Shown: positions 12,601 to 21,875 of the stretch, piece by piece
Position numbering within the stretch: position 1 is the stretch's first letter
Layout of the letters: every line of letters starts with the position of its first letter
Assembly (NCBI RefSeq): GCF_965363235.1
Contig: NC_134838.1
Location: 17,826,441-17,890,440 of the forward strand
Direction of reading: 5' to 3'
From: Mytilus galloprovincialis
Taxonomy: Eukaryota > Mollusca > Bivalvia > Mytilida > Mytilidae
DNA: 64,000 nucleotides
Translations under genes and position numbers: made by a program
Notes under the pieces: model-generated
Database searches by the model: none
Told to the model about the DNA's origin: nothing
Seen by the model: only the letters and a program-made list of their open reading frames with translations

Positions 12601-15600
12601 TAAACTTTTGTGGATAGTTGACTCATTGGCAATCATAACACATCATAACACATCTCCTTATTTTTATATATAAATTAAAAAAAAATCTTGTGATGAACTA
12701 GGAAAGTTTGACATAATACACTTCATACACATGTACCTTCATTATAATAGGCATGTACGAAAATTTGACACCTTTTTCGTCAGTTATAGCCTTGACCTTT
12801 GATCTCAATTCAACAAGAGCACTCATATCAAATTCATCATCGTAGCCAAATGTTGGAATGTTATTGGCCTCTGTCATTGTTTTCACCATTGCTTTTCTCA
12901 TTCCCTTGATCTTTTCTGTGTAATCCTTACCCACAGGTAAAGTTATTTGTGGTTGTATAGGTGTGGTTGATACAACTGGAGCAGGTTTGGAGGGTTCAAC
13001 AGTGACTGATGGGGGTGTAGCTAAGGGAGCTCTGGATTTTGCTGAAACAAATGATATTACCATATTTTATTACCAATCAAATGGGAACACTCTTAAGACA
13101 TAAGTTTTCAATAAAATAATATTTAAGTTTAGCCACAAAAGACCAAACCATTATTAAAATTTTAACATCTTAAAACACAAGAAGGCTATTATACACGGAC
13201 ATGATAATGGAAAAAGTAGTAAAGTTGTAAAGAACAGTCACTCTAACAATCAACATTACTATCAAAACAAATTTGTGAAACTACATAAAATGATGCCACT
13301 GTAATTGCAGGGTTCTTGTGCTCAGTCCTTAGTTTTCTGTGTTGTGTTGTGTCTTTTGGTCATGTTTCTTGATTTATCTTTTGCTATTTCATTCATGTCA
13401 GGTTATTTTCAACTTGTGAGTTTGGATATCCTTTTGGTATCTTTCTTCTCTCTTTTACATCGTGTTTCACATGTTTATGAGGTCTAGAACATTGAAATAA
13501 ACCAGTTAAGCAAAAATTTACCAGGCTATGTTATATAACCATAATAGAAAGCCAGATACATTCTGACTTGTCTGAGCTAGCTATTTTTTCTTACTCCTTA
13601 AACGCCTCATACTAAATCCAGACAGAAAGTTACACCCCTAACCTCCATGCTTAAACAAGACCACAGTGGTGGCTCTCAAATAAGTTGATCAATACTAAAA
13701 TCATGCCTTGTTTTCCAACAGAAGGGTCCTCCATGTACTTTAGGATATCATCTTTCAATATTCGACCATCTTTTCCTGTTGCTTCCACATCACTTAACTT
13801 GATCTTCAAAGTAGATAGTACATATGATGTATTACAAATATACTTATTTACAGCCGATTACATTGAGTGTGTAGGCGAAGGTAATATCTTTTGTTATCGT
13901 GCTTGCTAGCTGAACTGTGAAGTCATTATTATGTTAGGTAAACTACCCTCCTATAAGAGAAGAATAGTCAAACAGATAACTAGTCTACGTGCCTGTTGGA
14001 CTGGGCTACTTCAAAGGAGGGTAGTATACCTGACCTAATAATGAATTCAAGGTTCAGCTCACCAGCAAGCTAACCAAAAATATTATCTTTGCCTACACAC
14101 TCAATGAAATCTGCTGTAAGATTTAAAGGCCAGTATGGTATCTCATATTTGGATGTTTCACACAACAATAACTGAACTCACCAGATACACAGAAAGTTCT
14201 ACACTTTATACTACATATCATATAAATCTTATGTTCACTGAATTTTATGATTTGAAGAAAAATCTTTTCAATATCCTCAAAATGTGACAAAGTTAAAGTT
14301 GTTGGGGTCTCAGCATTTGGCTATTCTGATTCATTAATATTTACCTTTGATACACAGAAAAAATAATATTTACCTTTGATACACAGAAAAAATAATATTT
14401 ACCTTTGATACACAGAAAAATTAATATTTACCTTTGATACACAGAAAAAATAATATTTACCTTTGATACACAGAAAAATTAATATTTACCTTTGATACAC
14501 AGAAAAAATAATATTTACCTTTGATACACAGAAAAATTAATATTTACTTTTGATACACAGAAAAATTAATATTTACCTTTGATACACAGAAAAATTAATA
14601 TTTACCTTTGATACACAGAAAAATTAATATTTACCTTTGATACACAGAAAAAAATAATATTTACCTTTGATACACAGAAAAATTAATATTTACCTTTGAT
14701 ACACAGAAAAATTAATATTTACCTTCGATACACAGAAAAAATAATATTTACCTTTGATACACAGAAAAATTAATATTTACCTTTGATACACAGAAAAAAT
14801 AATATTTACCTTTGATACACAGAAAAAATAATATTTACCTTTGATACACAGAAAAATTAATATTTATTGGTACCCAAAGAACATGATAAAATGGTCAATT
14901 TGTCTCAAAAAAGACATGCTAATAATGGGCATATTTTTGGCTGTGCATAATATATAGATTCAGCCAATTTTCAGTTGTAATTTCTAACCATATGCCTTAT
15001 GCATGCAAAATTCTGTACTCTCTGTACAGGAAAGAACACTTGCAACAGTTCATAAAGGGGTCCTTATGTTGAATGTTGCAAGACATATTTTTAACCTACC
15101 ATACATACCCTCTTTTTCCAGTGGCAGTTCATAGTTCCCAACCTTTATTGTTGTCACCCTTCTTTGTTAAATCTAAATATCAGATTTATTTTTAATGTGT
15201 TCTTGTACTAAATATGCATGAAATAATCTACAGCTAAAATTTACCAAATAGTCAATCAACCAATTATACCTACATGTATCTTTATTACAATTTACCTTAT
15301 TCTCCATGGCAAGTCTGCGGACAGCAGGTGTTGCCAACACCTTCCGTCCACGTATCCTCTGCATAGAATGTTCATCATCTGATGAAGAGCTTGATACTTC
15401 TGATGATGATGGACTACTTTGTGTTGTTCCTAAATTCAATAACATTACATTGATCAGAATAATATAGCATTTATATTACTGTGCGATTACAGAAGGCAGA
15501 TGGCTCAAAATTTGACTAAAGTGAACATCTGGCTGTTAAATATAACATTTCTTGTAACATTACCTGATACTGTAATGATAATTTTGCAATGGTTTTACTG

Positions 15601-18600
15601 GCCGGTCACAAATGCAGCCTATTTCATTAAATTTTTGATGAGACCACATGAAGTAAGTACTCATCCAACAGAGATGTTATTTTTTGGGGGTGAAAATTGC
15701 ATGACTTTTTTCATAATATTACTAGATACAGTATAGTGAAAGGTTGTTCATCCAGTGTGTATAAATGTGTTCAAAACCTTACTGAAGACAGTTTATATAT
15801 AGGCCATTATACAGCAGATGCAGATTCAACATGAAGCATAAGTATCTGGCAAAAAAACCAAATGGAAATCAAGGTTGACATACCAGGTGAATCAGCATCT
15901 GTTTCAATATCTACCAATGGTTTACTAACTAAGGCAATATCCTCCACATCATAGTAGAGTTTAGAGATTATTCCTTTATATCGACTGGTGATTGTCACTG
16001 TAGCTTTATCACTTTGTACTTCACAGATACTGTCAAACTGACTCACATGGTCTCCAACTTTTACAAACCTACAATTCAATAAAATAAACTTCTCCAACCG
16101 TTCTTCTCATCTAATAAGCACCAAACTTATAAATACACAACTTCATAAGATTTTTAGAAACAGGATGGTACAATGTATTTCATATTTCCTTTTTTACCAG
16201 GATACTAAATGAAATAATCTGGGGAGAACACAGTAAGTTATCATAAGACTCAAGCTTCATTCCATTCTAAAAAGTCTAATGTAAATTATAATAAGACTCT
16301 ATACTGACAAACTTTTTAAAGCAAGGGTCAAATTGGTGTTTGATATGATTAAATCCAAAAATTAATCAATCACAAAATAAGAAATATGCTAAACTTGCTA
16401 AATAGCACTCAGTAAAAAGTAAGAAATGAATCCATCTAGTTCCATCCCATTTTGTTTGTGTTTGTTAAAATCTCCAAAAATTTATCTATCAAAAAGATAT
16501 TTAAAGGTGAAGAACTACATCATATTGTATTTTGTATGATTTCCAATATCACATGCCAAGTTTTTGGAAATAATGCCAAATATAAAATTGATTATGATAT
16601 GTCTTTTAGAACGTTAACTACACATATAACTTAACAAGAATGTGTCCATAGTACATGGGTGCCCCACTTGCATGATCATTTTCTATGTTCAGTGGACAAT
16701 GAAATTGGGGTCAAACATCTAATTTGGCATTATAATTAGGAAGAGAATATAATATGGAACCTGTGTACGAAGTTTAAAGTTGATTGGATTTCAACTTCAA
16801 AAACTACCTGGTGGCTTGACCAAAAACTTGAACTGAAGCTGAAAGACTAACGAAAAGACAAGAAAACATAATCCCCTCAACTGTCATAGGGTTTATTCCT
16901 TGAATGCCAACATCCTTTGATCTACCGACAATTTACCTGTAAAATTATGTTGGCGTTCAAGGAATAGGTGCAAGTAGTTATCACAACAACAGTGCATGCT
17001 TATCAAAACAATCATACTAATTAAACAGATAGGTAAATACAGGTAGCTAAATCTAGTTCATGTTTGTTAAGAAGTTAAAAATCATATTTGCTGCTCCTGC
17101 TTGAACAAATAGGATTCTCTTAAAAAATGCAACTTCCAAAAGTGTTGCATCACAAAATCAATATGTGCATATTGTCAGGACTGTAAGGAATTCCAGTTTG
17201 CACAAATTCTACAATAGACTCTTTGGACTTTGAAGATTTTTTTTTCAATATTTCTATAGTTGTGTGTGCTGTAATATCCTACCATATTACTGATTAAATT
17301 TCTTGAAACTTTGTATCTCGTGTTAGATTACTATTTTGTTCATTTCAGTTTGTTCAGGATATTTTTCTTGGTCATACAATTACACCTTTTTTTTTTTATT
17401 GTAAGTGATTCGTAAAATAACATTGTATAGTTGTTTGTCATGTTCGCAACTCATCTGAATTCTTTTTACCATATTTTATGAATTTTCTTGAAACTTTTGT
17501 AGAGTTTCCAGCTTAGAAGTTATCAAATTAACTTAATTATTTTTTAAATTTAATTAATTGTACAACTGAAATCTTCATATAGTTTATATTAACCAATAAA
17601 ATATTCAAATTGATATGGAACTAAACAAATCTCTTATATCCTTTATTTAGTTTGAAATAATTGTATTAAACTAAAATTTCATTATTTTTTTTTAATATTT
17701 CTTATGTTATTAACATATTCATTCCAAACATATTTTTTTGGAAAAAAAAGTAATAAAAAATTTTAATTTTCTTTATTTCTTTAAAATTCATAATATTTTT
17801 ACCCCTAAAATCTACTATTTTTCCTTATGAGAAAGTGATAAAATGTTGCATTTCTATGAAGTTCATTATTTTTTTTAACAGTTAAATACTTATAAAAACA
17901 CCTATTGTTATTATATAAACAACTATTGAAATATTTTTGTTGGCATTCAAGGAATAGGTAACATATAAAATGTTGGCATTCGTGGAAGACACCTGTCATA
18001 GGTGGGGCATGAAATTGTAGTATGACATGTTTTTTAAAGTAATTTATGAGAATGACTATACTGAAAATCATCTAAATCAAAAGGCAGAAAGATTGACATG
18101 CCTGAACAGATCCATGGATGAACAAACACTTAACTTTGTAGTTGTATAAAAACTTAACACATATCATAGATATAAAGTTCCACTATTTGATAAGTTTGAT
18201 CATGTTGATAACATACCATTCTTTCAGCTGAACTTCCCTTATGCCTTCACCTATATCAGCAAGTTTAAACTGTACTAACTCATGACAAACTGTAAAACAT
18301 AAATAATATGAAGCTGTAATGACATTGATCAGCAGAACAGTTTCTGTAAATACTAATCTCGGCTCATTAATTGGGTTGTTGTGTCTTTGACATGCTCCCT
18401 GTTTTCATTCTCAAGTTTAGACAAAAGCAGCAATTGCCAGTTGTCAATTGAAGAGGCCAAGTAATTTGAATGTGTTCATTTGGTAATAATAATAAATAAA
18501 TAAGAGAAGACTTTAGAAAATATTTAATTTCTTCTAAAGAACAAAAAAAAGATGTTATCATTTTTCATAAGGTAACTTACAATGTAGGTTAAGGAACTTA

Positions 18601-20501
18601 TTTTAATGTATGGTATGTCCTTGTACATTTTGTACCTACCTGGAGACGAATGGAAAGTCCTACAGCATACTAGCTGACTGTGACAAATATACTGATTTGT
18701 TTTTCTTTGACAAATTGTCCTTGTATGATTTTGATTGCAATTGTTCTTTCTTTTAGATAACTGCAAAATAATGTAAAGAAAATTTACAGTGCACACATTT
18801 ATATTAATCAGTTTTTTTTCTGAACTCTTCCTTATAACAATGTACAATAACCATGATTACTACCTGTACCACAGTACATGTACATGTATATCTTTTTATC
18901 ATTTGTTTTTTGTCTAAGAAAATTCTCAATGCTACAGTTGTTATAGTCTTAGGACACCTTCGGGTGTGCAAGTTTCTTGCTACATTGAAGACCCATTGGT
19001 GGCCTTTGGAAGTCTGCTCTATGGTGACGGTATGGTCAGGTTGTTGTCACTTTGAAACATAACCCCATTTCCTTTCTCAATTTTATTACTAAATTCTGTC
19101 TTTAAGAGAAACTCTGCTGAGATACAGATAGTCGACAGTGTTCTAGCCAAGATTTGAAAATGGTAGGGTGCTAGTCAGAAAAAGGGCAATTTTGCGCATG
19201 AATGTCATTGGAAAAAAGGCAATTTACGTGTAAATTTATATCACTGGAAAAAGGGCAATTATTTTAGCCTCATAATTAATTAACACATCATTTTTATTAT
19301 TCATTATTGAAACATGAAGTGTCAGTAAAAAGTTACGCAATTTATTTCTTTTGGCACAATTTTTTGTATAGTTTACTTATATCTATTGATGCTAAGACCC
19401 TCTTTGGGATACCTTTGTCTTATAAGTATATTAAGCTGCCTTGTAGAAGCTATCACCAAAGTAGTCTGACCTATAGAAAATTTAATGTTGGGAATTCTTC
19501 ATTGCACTTGATAGATCAATTAATTATGGAAGTAAAGATGCAAAATATAATTTTTCAAAATATTTATTTTTGAAGTGTTTTCAAGTGAAAATAATTTAAA
19601 TTAATATTCTTATATGCATTCAGTTAGTTTTATATTTAATCTTTATACATAAAAGAAACATAAATTAAGTAATATATTGTGAACAGGTGATAAATAAGGG
19701 GAAATAATCAAATTGTTTGTCGAACTTTTTTTTAAATATATATATACAAATTATTTATGACCTAAATCTAAGGTAATTGGTTCTAATTAACAATGTGTTT
19801 GACACCAAAGCCATCAGATAAAGCCATACACTTCACGGGTCACTTAATTTGACAGCTTGCACAGGTAGCTGAACTTTCTGTTCATGGAACAATTATGATT
19901 TTACCGATATTTTTTATGTGATATTTTTTATGCGATATTTTTTATGTGATAAAAACGACAGGGCCCCAGAGGAACGACAGAAAATAGGCATTGGCGTCAA
20001 TAAAAAAGGGCAGGTGCTGCACACTGTTCAAACTCTGAAGTTAGAACACTGGTCGAGTTTGGCATATTTATACACCTTTATTGCTAGTATTTCAAACTCC
20101 TGTGAATAGACCAAAACCTCTTGTTACGTCCAGCATTCCAGCGTTTAGTTCACGCTTTAATTTCACTAAAAACTAGGGGGAGTGTAGCAATCAGTCTGTA
20201 ATTATTTACACAATCTACGAACTATTATTTTGGATAAACTAGATTCCCTTCTTTAAACAAAGAAGTGAATGAAGCACACTTCGAAACACAAACTGAATTT
20301 ACATGGATCCTGGATCGAATAACCGTCTTTTAAAGTGTGTGTATTTAGTCATTACAATAATAACAACATATTATTTTACAACATTTAACATCTAGCGATA
20401 ATTTTGATTGATTGCAATTGTTTTTAGGATTAATAAACTCGTACATTATTAAGAAACCTAAACTTTTCCCATTTCAACCTTCGCAAGGCCGTCGATGCCA
20501 T
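6520..20501 (-). CDS. DBT: Lipoamide acyltransferase E2 of the branched-chain 2-oxo acid dehydrogenase complex (DBT), complete, 11 coding exons
   Basis: E2 core of the mitochondrial branched-chain 2-oxo acid dehydrogenase complex; it moves acyl groups from E1 to CoA in leucine, isoleucine and valine breakdown. Joining exons 20445-20501, 18640-18760, 18217-18289, 15884-16068, 15296-15429, 13707-13803, 12737-13041, 11935-12012, 11364-11555, 7067-7138 and 6520-6687 gives 1482 nt, 493 residues, close to the vertebrate protein. Order: Arg-rich targeting peptide ([11 protein letters not shown]), lipoyl domain with the SDKA lysine, Ser-rich linker, E1/E3-binding domain ([10 protein letters not shown]), Pro-rich linker, catalytic domain ([19 protein letters not shown]). 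All junction phases agree. Odd points: the active-site motif reads HRVIEG rather than HxxxDG, and intron 6 uses a GC donor. The assignment is based on recalled similarity to human DBT, which is strong across all domains. Confidence 0.96.
7067..7138 (-). CDS. DBT: DBT exon 10
   Basis: Twenty-four residues, [20 protein letters not shown] and four more, phase 0 at both ends, with AG acceptor and GTAAAA donor. It matches the conserved catalytic-domain segment '[20 protein letters not shown]' of vertebrate DBT. Confidence 0.93.
7201..8866. mobile_element. PIF/Harbinger-like non-autonomous transposon with TAA duplication
   Basis: Ends are inverted over about 30 bp: left GGCCAATTAAAATTAATTGA, right (reverse complement) GGCCAACTAAAATTAATTAG, both followed by TAGATTTTCATCC. 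TAA flanks both sides (7198-7200 and 8867-8869), the three-base duplication expected of PIF/Harbinger elements. No transposase frame is visible. It sits in the large DBT intron before exon 10 and carries a second inverted-repeat element inside it. Confidence 0.8.
7524..8089. mobile_element. Nested inverted-repeat element (566 bp)
   Basis: Begins AAAGGAGTAGGTCTGGTAAG and ends with the inverse, AAAGGAGTAGGTTCAGTAAG on the other strand; about 35 bp of the ends match. It lies wholly inside the 7201-8866 element. Non-coding. No clear target duplication, so the insertion order is inferred from nesting only. Confidence 0.65.
8915..9010 (-). repeat. F1 repeat fragment
   Basis: Reverse-orientation end of family F1: ACGGACGGACGGACGAAC, then CAGAAAACATAATGCCCCTC and CTATCGTAGGTGGGGCAT. 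Truncated; only the CG-rich end is present. Confidence 0.7.
9255..10187. repeat. Five-unit tandem array, about 163 bp per unit, inside a repeat element
   Basis: The phrase TTTCAAGAACCATAACTCCT recurs at roughly 9482, 9641, 9804 and 9965, with a more diverged first unit near 9321. Each unit continues with CTGAACGG, GTCAAAATCGTCATTATT and TTGACCTC. The array is bracketed by AACAAGAGGCTGTCACAACG and CAAACCGGATT on the left and a CCGCCCGGCCGCCCG block then AAAAATCCGGTTAATAAA on the right, so the array grew within a transposable element with inverted CCGGATT ends. Lies in a DBT intron. Confidence 0.75.
10236..10440 (-). repeat. F1 repeat copy
   Basis: Contains AGAAAGATCATATCATAAGG, ACACATGTGTACTTAGTTT and the CAGAAAACATAATGCCC end. 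Its undisturbed AAAGATCATATCATAAGGA is the empty-site reference for the palindrome inserted in the F1 copy at 59.6 kb. Confidence 0.75.
10991..11103 (+). repeat. Interspersed repeat F7, copy 1
   Basis: Almost identical to 63092-63211: both run from AGGAATCAGAAGTTGTTATG through CACAGAAAC and GTCGGCACCATTGGCCTTCA to the small palindrome GAAGACTTGAAGTCTTC. About 113 bp, more than 90% identical by eye. Non-coding. Confidence 0.75.
11364..11555 (-). CDS. DBT: DBT exon 9
   Basis: Sixty-four residues from [20 protein letters not shown] to [11 protein letters not shown], phase 0 at both ends. This segment of the E2 catalytic domain includes part of the CoA/acyl channel in the family. Confidence 0.95.
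11780..11890 (+). repeat. F2 repeat fragment
   Basis: Contains TCGTACAGTGACCTATA, GTCATTTGGTTTCTTGTGG and AATTGGCAATCATACCACAT. Located in the DBT intron between exons 8 and 9. Confidence 0.7.
11935..12012 (-). CDS. DBT: DBT exon 8
   Basis: Twenty-six residues, [20 protein letters not shown] then ENITYK, phase 0 at both ends. Matches 'FPILNASVDENCQNITYK' of the vertebrate protein. Confidence 0.95.
12044..12358. repeat. 35-bp minisatellite, about nine copies
   Basis: Unit: AAAAACTTGGTGTTACTTAT followed by AAGGGAAAGCATAGT. Copies differ by single bases only, so the array is young. It begins just 32 bp from DBT exon 8, inside the intron. Confidence 0.9.
12540..12665 (+). repeat. F2 repeat, truncated
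   Basis: Contains CATTGAAGGTCTTATGGTTG, then CACTTCATTTAAACTTTTGTG, GACTCATTGGCAATCATAAC and a short duplication of CATAACACAT. Only the 3' part of the family is represented. The same CTTCATTTGAACTTTTGTGG variant occurs at 47420. Confidence 0.55.
12737..13041 (-). CDS. DBT: DBT exon 7 (linker and start of catalytic domain)
   Basis: Just over 101 codons. A Pro/Val/Thr-rich linker is followed by the acyltransferase start [18 protein letters not shown] and ends at FSYMPIIMK with a GTACAT donor. Acceptor TTTCAG. It enters in phase 1, which fixes the unusual donor of the preceding exon. Confidence 0.95.
13305..13480 (+). repeat. Interspersed repeat F4
   Basis: T- and G-rich sequence with the blocks TTCTTGTGCTCAGTCCTTAG, GAGTTTGGATATCCTTTTGG and TATCTTTCTTCTCTCTTTTA. 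The same pattern, diverged, is at 21601-21750. An open frame of 60 residues here is a by-product of the T-rich strand. Confidence 0.5.
13707..13803 (-). CDS. DBT: DBT exon 6 (subunit-binding domain, second half)
   Basis: Encodes [20 protein letters not shown] then [12 protein letters not shown], the second half of the E1/E3-binding domain. It enters in phase 0. Leaving in phase 1, as the next exon requires, means cutting after CAAG with the donor GCATGA. The nearby GT choices (TCT/GTTGGA, TTA/GTATTG) give the wrong phase. Confidence 0.92.
13851..14116. repeat. Long inverted repeat (about 100-bp arms) next to DBT exon 6
   Basis: From CAGCCGATTACATTGAGTGT to CTGCTG at 14116, the two halves are reverse complements at roughly 85% over about 100 bp, joined by about 60 bp. 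Landmarks: GAGTGTGTAGGC near each end and ACTACCCTCCT next to the centre. A foldback element, non-coding. It starts 48 bp upstream of the exon in transcription order, close to where a branch point would be. Confidence 0.85.
14335..14866. repeat. 29-30 bp minisatellite, 18 copies
   Basis: Unit on the plus strand: AATATTTACCTTTGATACAC then AGAAAAAT or AGAAAAAAT. Two spacer-length variants alternate along the array. On the DBT (minus) strand each unit reads as a T-rich run, CTGTGTATCAAAG and then GTAAATATT. Lies in the intron between DBT exons 5 and 6. Confidence 0.92.
15296..15429 (-). CDS. DBT: DBT exon 5 (linker and subunit-binding domain, first half)
   Basis: Reads a serine/acidic linker ([18 protein letters not shown]), then [19 protein letters not shown], the first helix of the peripheral subunit-binding domain. 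Ends AAG with a GTAAAT donor. Confidence 0.94.
15884..16068 (-). CDS. DBT: DBT exon 4 (lipoyl domain)
   Basis: Encodes [18 protein letters not shown], then [20 protein letters not shown] and [16 protein letters not shown]. The lysine of SDKA is the lipoylation site. Enters in phase 2, leaves in phase 1 with GTATGT. Confidence 0.95.
16069..16626. other. DBT intron 3, proximal part, no feature seen
   Basis: AT-rich intron sequence. The chance open frame at 16452 has low-complexity composition and no splice or domain support. Confidence 0.4.
16640..18025 (-). repeat. F1 repeat copy split by a 1.1-kb insertion
   Basis: F1 landmarks run from GAATGTGTCCATAGTACATG to ACATAATCCCCTCAACTGTC at 16889, and resume at 18002 with GTGGGGCAT. 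The element in between carries its own ends and target duplication, so this is one F1 copy interrupted. Confidence 0.75.
16890..17993. mobile_element. Foldback transposon with 8-bp target duplication
   Basis: The sequence TGTCATAG occurs at 16882-16889 and 17994-18001, exactly where F1 is interrupted. The element begins GGTTTATTCCTTGAATGCCA and ends with the inverse of GGTGTCTTCCACGAATGCCA. Each end also holds a second, inner copy of the GTTGGCRTTCAAGGAATAGG motif, so each end can fold on itself. The centre is very AT-rich and non-coding. An 8-bp duplication fits hAT or Mutator-type elements; which one is not resolved. Confidence 0.82.
18217..18289 (-). CDS. DBT: DBT exon 3 (lipoyl domain start)
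   Basis: Encodes [20 protein letters not shown] then [13 protein letters not shown] is the hallmark at the start of E2 lipoyl domains. Acceptor ACAG, donor GTATGT. Confidence 0.95.
18640..18760 (-). CDS. DBT: DBT exon 2 (targeting peptide)
   Basis: Forty codons plus one base, from [20 protein letters not shown] to CCRTFHSSP, rich in Arg, Lys, Ser and Thr with few acids, as expected of a mitochondrial presequence. Acceptor TTGCAG, donor GTAGGT. Its phase joins exon 3 correctly. Confidence 0.85.
18955..19090 (+). repeat. Interspersed repeat F3
   Basis: Contains TTGCTACATTGAAGACCCAT, then GGTCAGGTTGTTGTCACTTT and CTTTCTCAATTTTATT. Shared with 22736-22860 and 31712-31865. Non-coding; found in DBT intron 1. 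Confidence 0.65.
19132..20056. mobile_element. Possible inverted-repeat element
   Basis: The left end GACAGTGTTCTAGCCAAG and the inverse of the right end (GACCAGTGTTCTAACTTC) match over about 25-30 bp, and GGGCA motifs lie just inside both ends. Similarity is moderate, no target duplication was found, and the interior is AT-rich and non-coding. Confidence 0.4.
20445..20501 (-). CDS. DBT: DBT exon 1 (start codon)
   Basis: Nineteen residues, [19 protein letters not shown], ending at a GTACGA donor in phase 0, which fits exon 2. The basic, acid-poor start suits a mitochondrial signal. The start context is AAGATGG. The alternative donors (GTTGAA, GTTTAG) would be out of phase. Confidence 0.75.
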
Positions 20502-20956
20502 CTTAAACTGGTTCTTTGGATGTTTGCAAACAGACAGAAGGATGCCATCGGCAGGAACCCAGGCTGAGCTAAAACTAAATTTTGATCGATCCCGATGACA
20601 GTATCTGCAAATCCTTTTCCTTTAGATTCTAAAAAATCTATACATGATTATTGCTGCCCCCTGAGTAATATTGATTATCTTCTTTTTTTAATAGGTAAGA
20701 TATTTCAACTTCAAGCTCTGTCTAATCGTAGAATTTACACGGATTAAGATAAACTGCTATTCTGTGTGTTGAAATAGTGTTTTGTGATTGGTTGACTGGG
20801 ACACACACCCTAACTTTTTTCCATTTAAAATAATTCAATTTATTTATTAATTTTCTTTATTTAATGGGTTCTTGCAAGTACAAATCAACTTTTTGGACTT
20901 AACCAACTCACATTACATACAACTAGAACAGACAATCAGGAAGATATATATATTGG

Positions 20957-21043
20957 CAAGGACGCGGTATAACTAACAATATACGTCCTAGTCCAAATAA
21001 TTATGACGAGACGTCATAATTATTTGGACTATATACGTCCTTG
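20957..21043. mobile_element. CAAGGA-type mini-palindrome with a nested palindrome
   Basis: Termini CAAGGACG and CGTCCTTG are flanked by the exact 7-bp repeat ATATTGG (20950-20956 and 21044-21050). The core TATAACTAACA is shared with the element at 35619. A second palindrome (20989-21030) has inserted in it, flanked by ATATACGTCC on both sides. Without that insertion and its duplicated flank, the element is about 35 bp. Confidence 0.75.
20989..21030. mobile_element. Nested 42-bp palindromic insertion
   Basis: The arms TAGTCCAAATAATTATGACG and CGTCATAATTATTTGGACT(A) are exact complements around a 3-base loop (AGA). The 10-base direct repeat ATATACGTCC lies on both sides (20979-20988 and 21031-21040). 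Confidence 0.65.
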
Positions 21044-21059
21044 ATATTGGCTATCAGAT

Positions 21060-21600
21060 TCATTTCCTATTAGCGAACAACCATTTAACTAAAAAAAAAG
21101 GGTGTGGGTTACATTTTTCTTCTTAGTCAGATTTTTTTTCTTCTTGCGCAACATGCGCAAAGTATAAACAACTTTATTTAGTTTTCAACGCAATCAATCA
21201 GATTTGTTTTCTTTCAAAATGTTATACTATGAGGTATGGGGGTATCTGATTTGCATTCAGAATACTGAATTCATGTGCAAATGTGTTGTCATCTGCATGC
21301 TTCACCAGATTATTTTTTTCCCGTCAAAGTGGGGCTCAGAATATTTAGAAAAAAAACAATGCAAACATAACACTTGCCATCCACCAGCTGGAAGTCGCAT
21401 TGTTGATTCCTTAGATGTACTGCTCCCCAAAACAATTATACCGTGACGTAGTTTATATTTGTCTTTCCTTCACCCAATAAAATCAGAGACATAGTTTGTA
21501 TCTCAATGTCATGATAAGATTGTTTTGGCAATTTAAGTTAATTTGATAACAATAAGGAATTGAATTTTAAAGGGGTATTTCTAATATAGATCAAGGTTTT
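21060..21600. other. Intergenic DNA upstream of DBT, no feature seen
   Basis: No conserved frame. The open frame at 21204 contains low-complexity stretches and has no splice support. Confidence 0.35.
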
Positions 21601-21750
21601 TGATTCAGTGTTATGTCTTTATTTTTTATGTTGAGATGTGTGTACTTTTGTTTGTCTTTTGATTTCGTCCTTTCCTTTTTTGTCATGGTATTGTCATTTG
21701 CCAGTTTTGACTTGTGAATTTAAATATCCCTTCCTATAGCTTTCCTTTAG
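21601..21750 (+). repeat. Interspersed repeat F4, copy 2
   Basis: T-rich sequence with TGTCATGGTATTGTCATTTG and TGTGAATTTAAATATCCCTT, corresponding to the 13305 copy. Divergent and non-coding. Confidence 0.45.
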
Positions 21751-21875
21751 CAATAAATCTGTATCATATCGCGTAATTTTTTTTCAGTTTTTGAGTGTAA
21801 AATTCTCCAATTATTTGATCATATATGATTTTGGAAAAAAGAGTCGGGCTTTAAAAAATATATTTATAAATTTCC

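Noticed and set aside
13685-13909. 74-residue plus-strand frame
   Set aside because: Antisense of DBT exon 6 and its intron edge.
14335-14866. 18 regular 29-30 bp units considered as a CRISPR array
   Set aside because: The units are contiguous tandem copies without unique spacers, in an animal intron.
18524-18847. 107-residue minus-strand frame as a separate gene
   Set aside because: Its middle is DBT exon 2; the rest is intron read-through.
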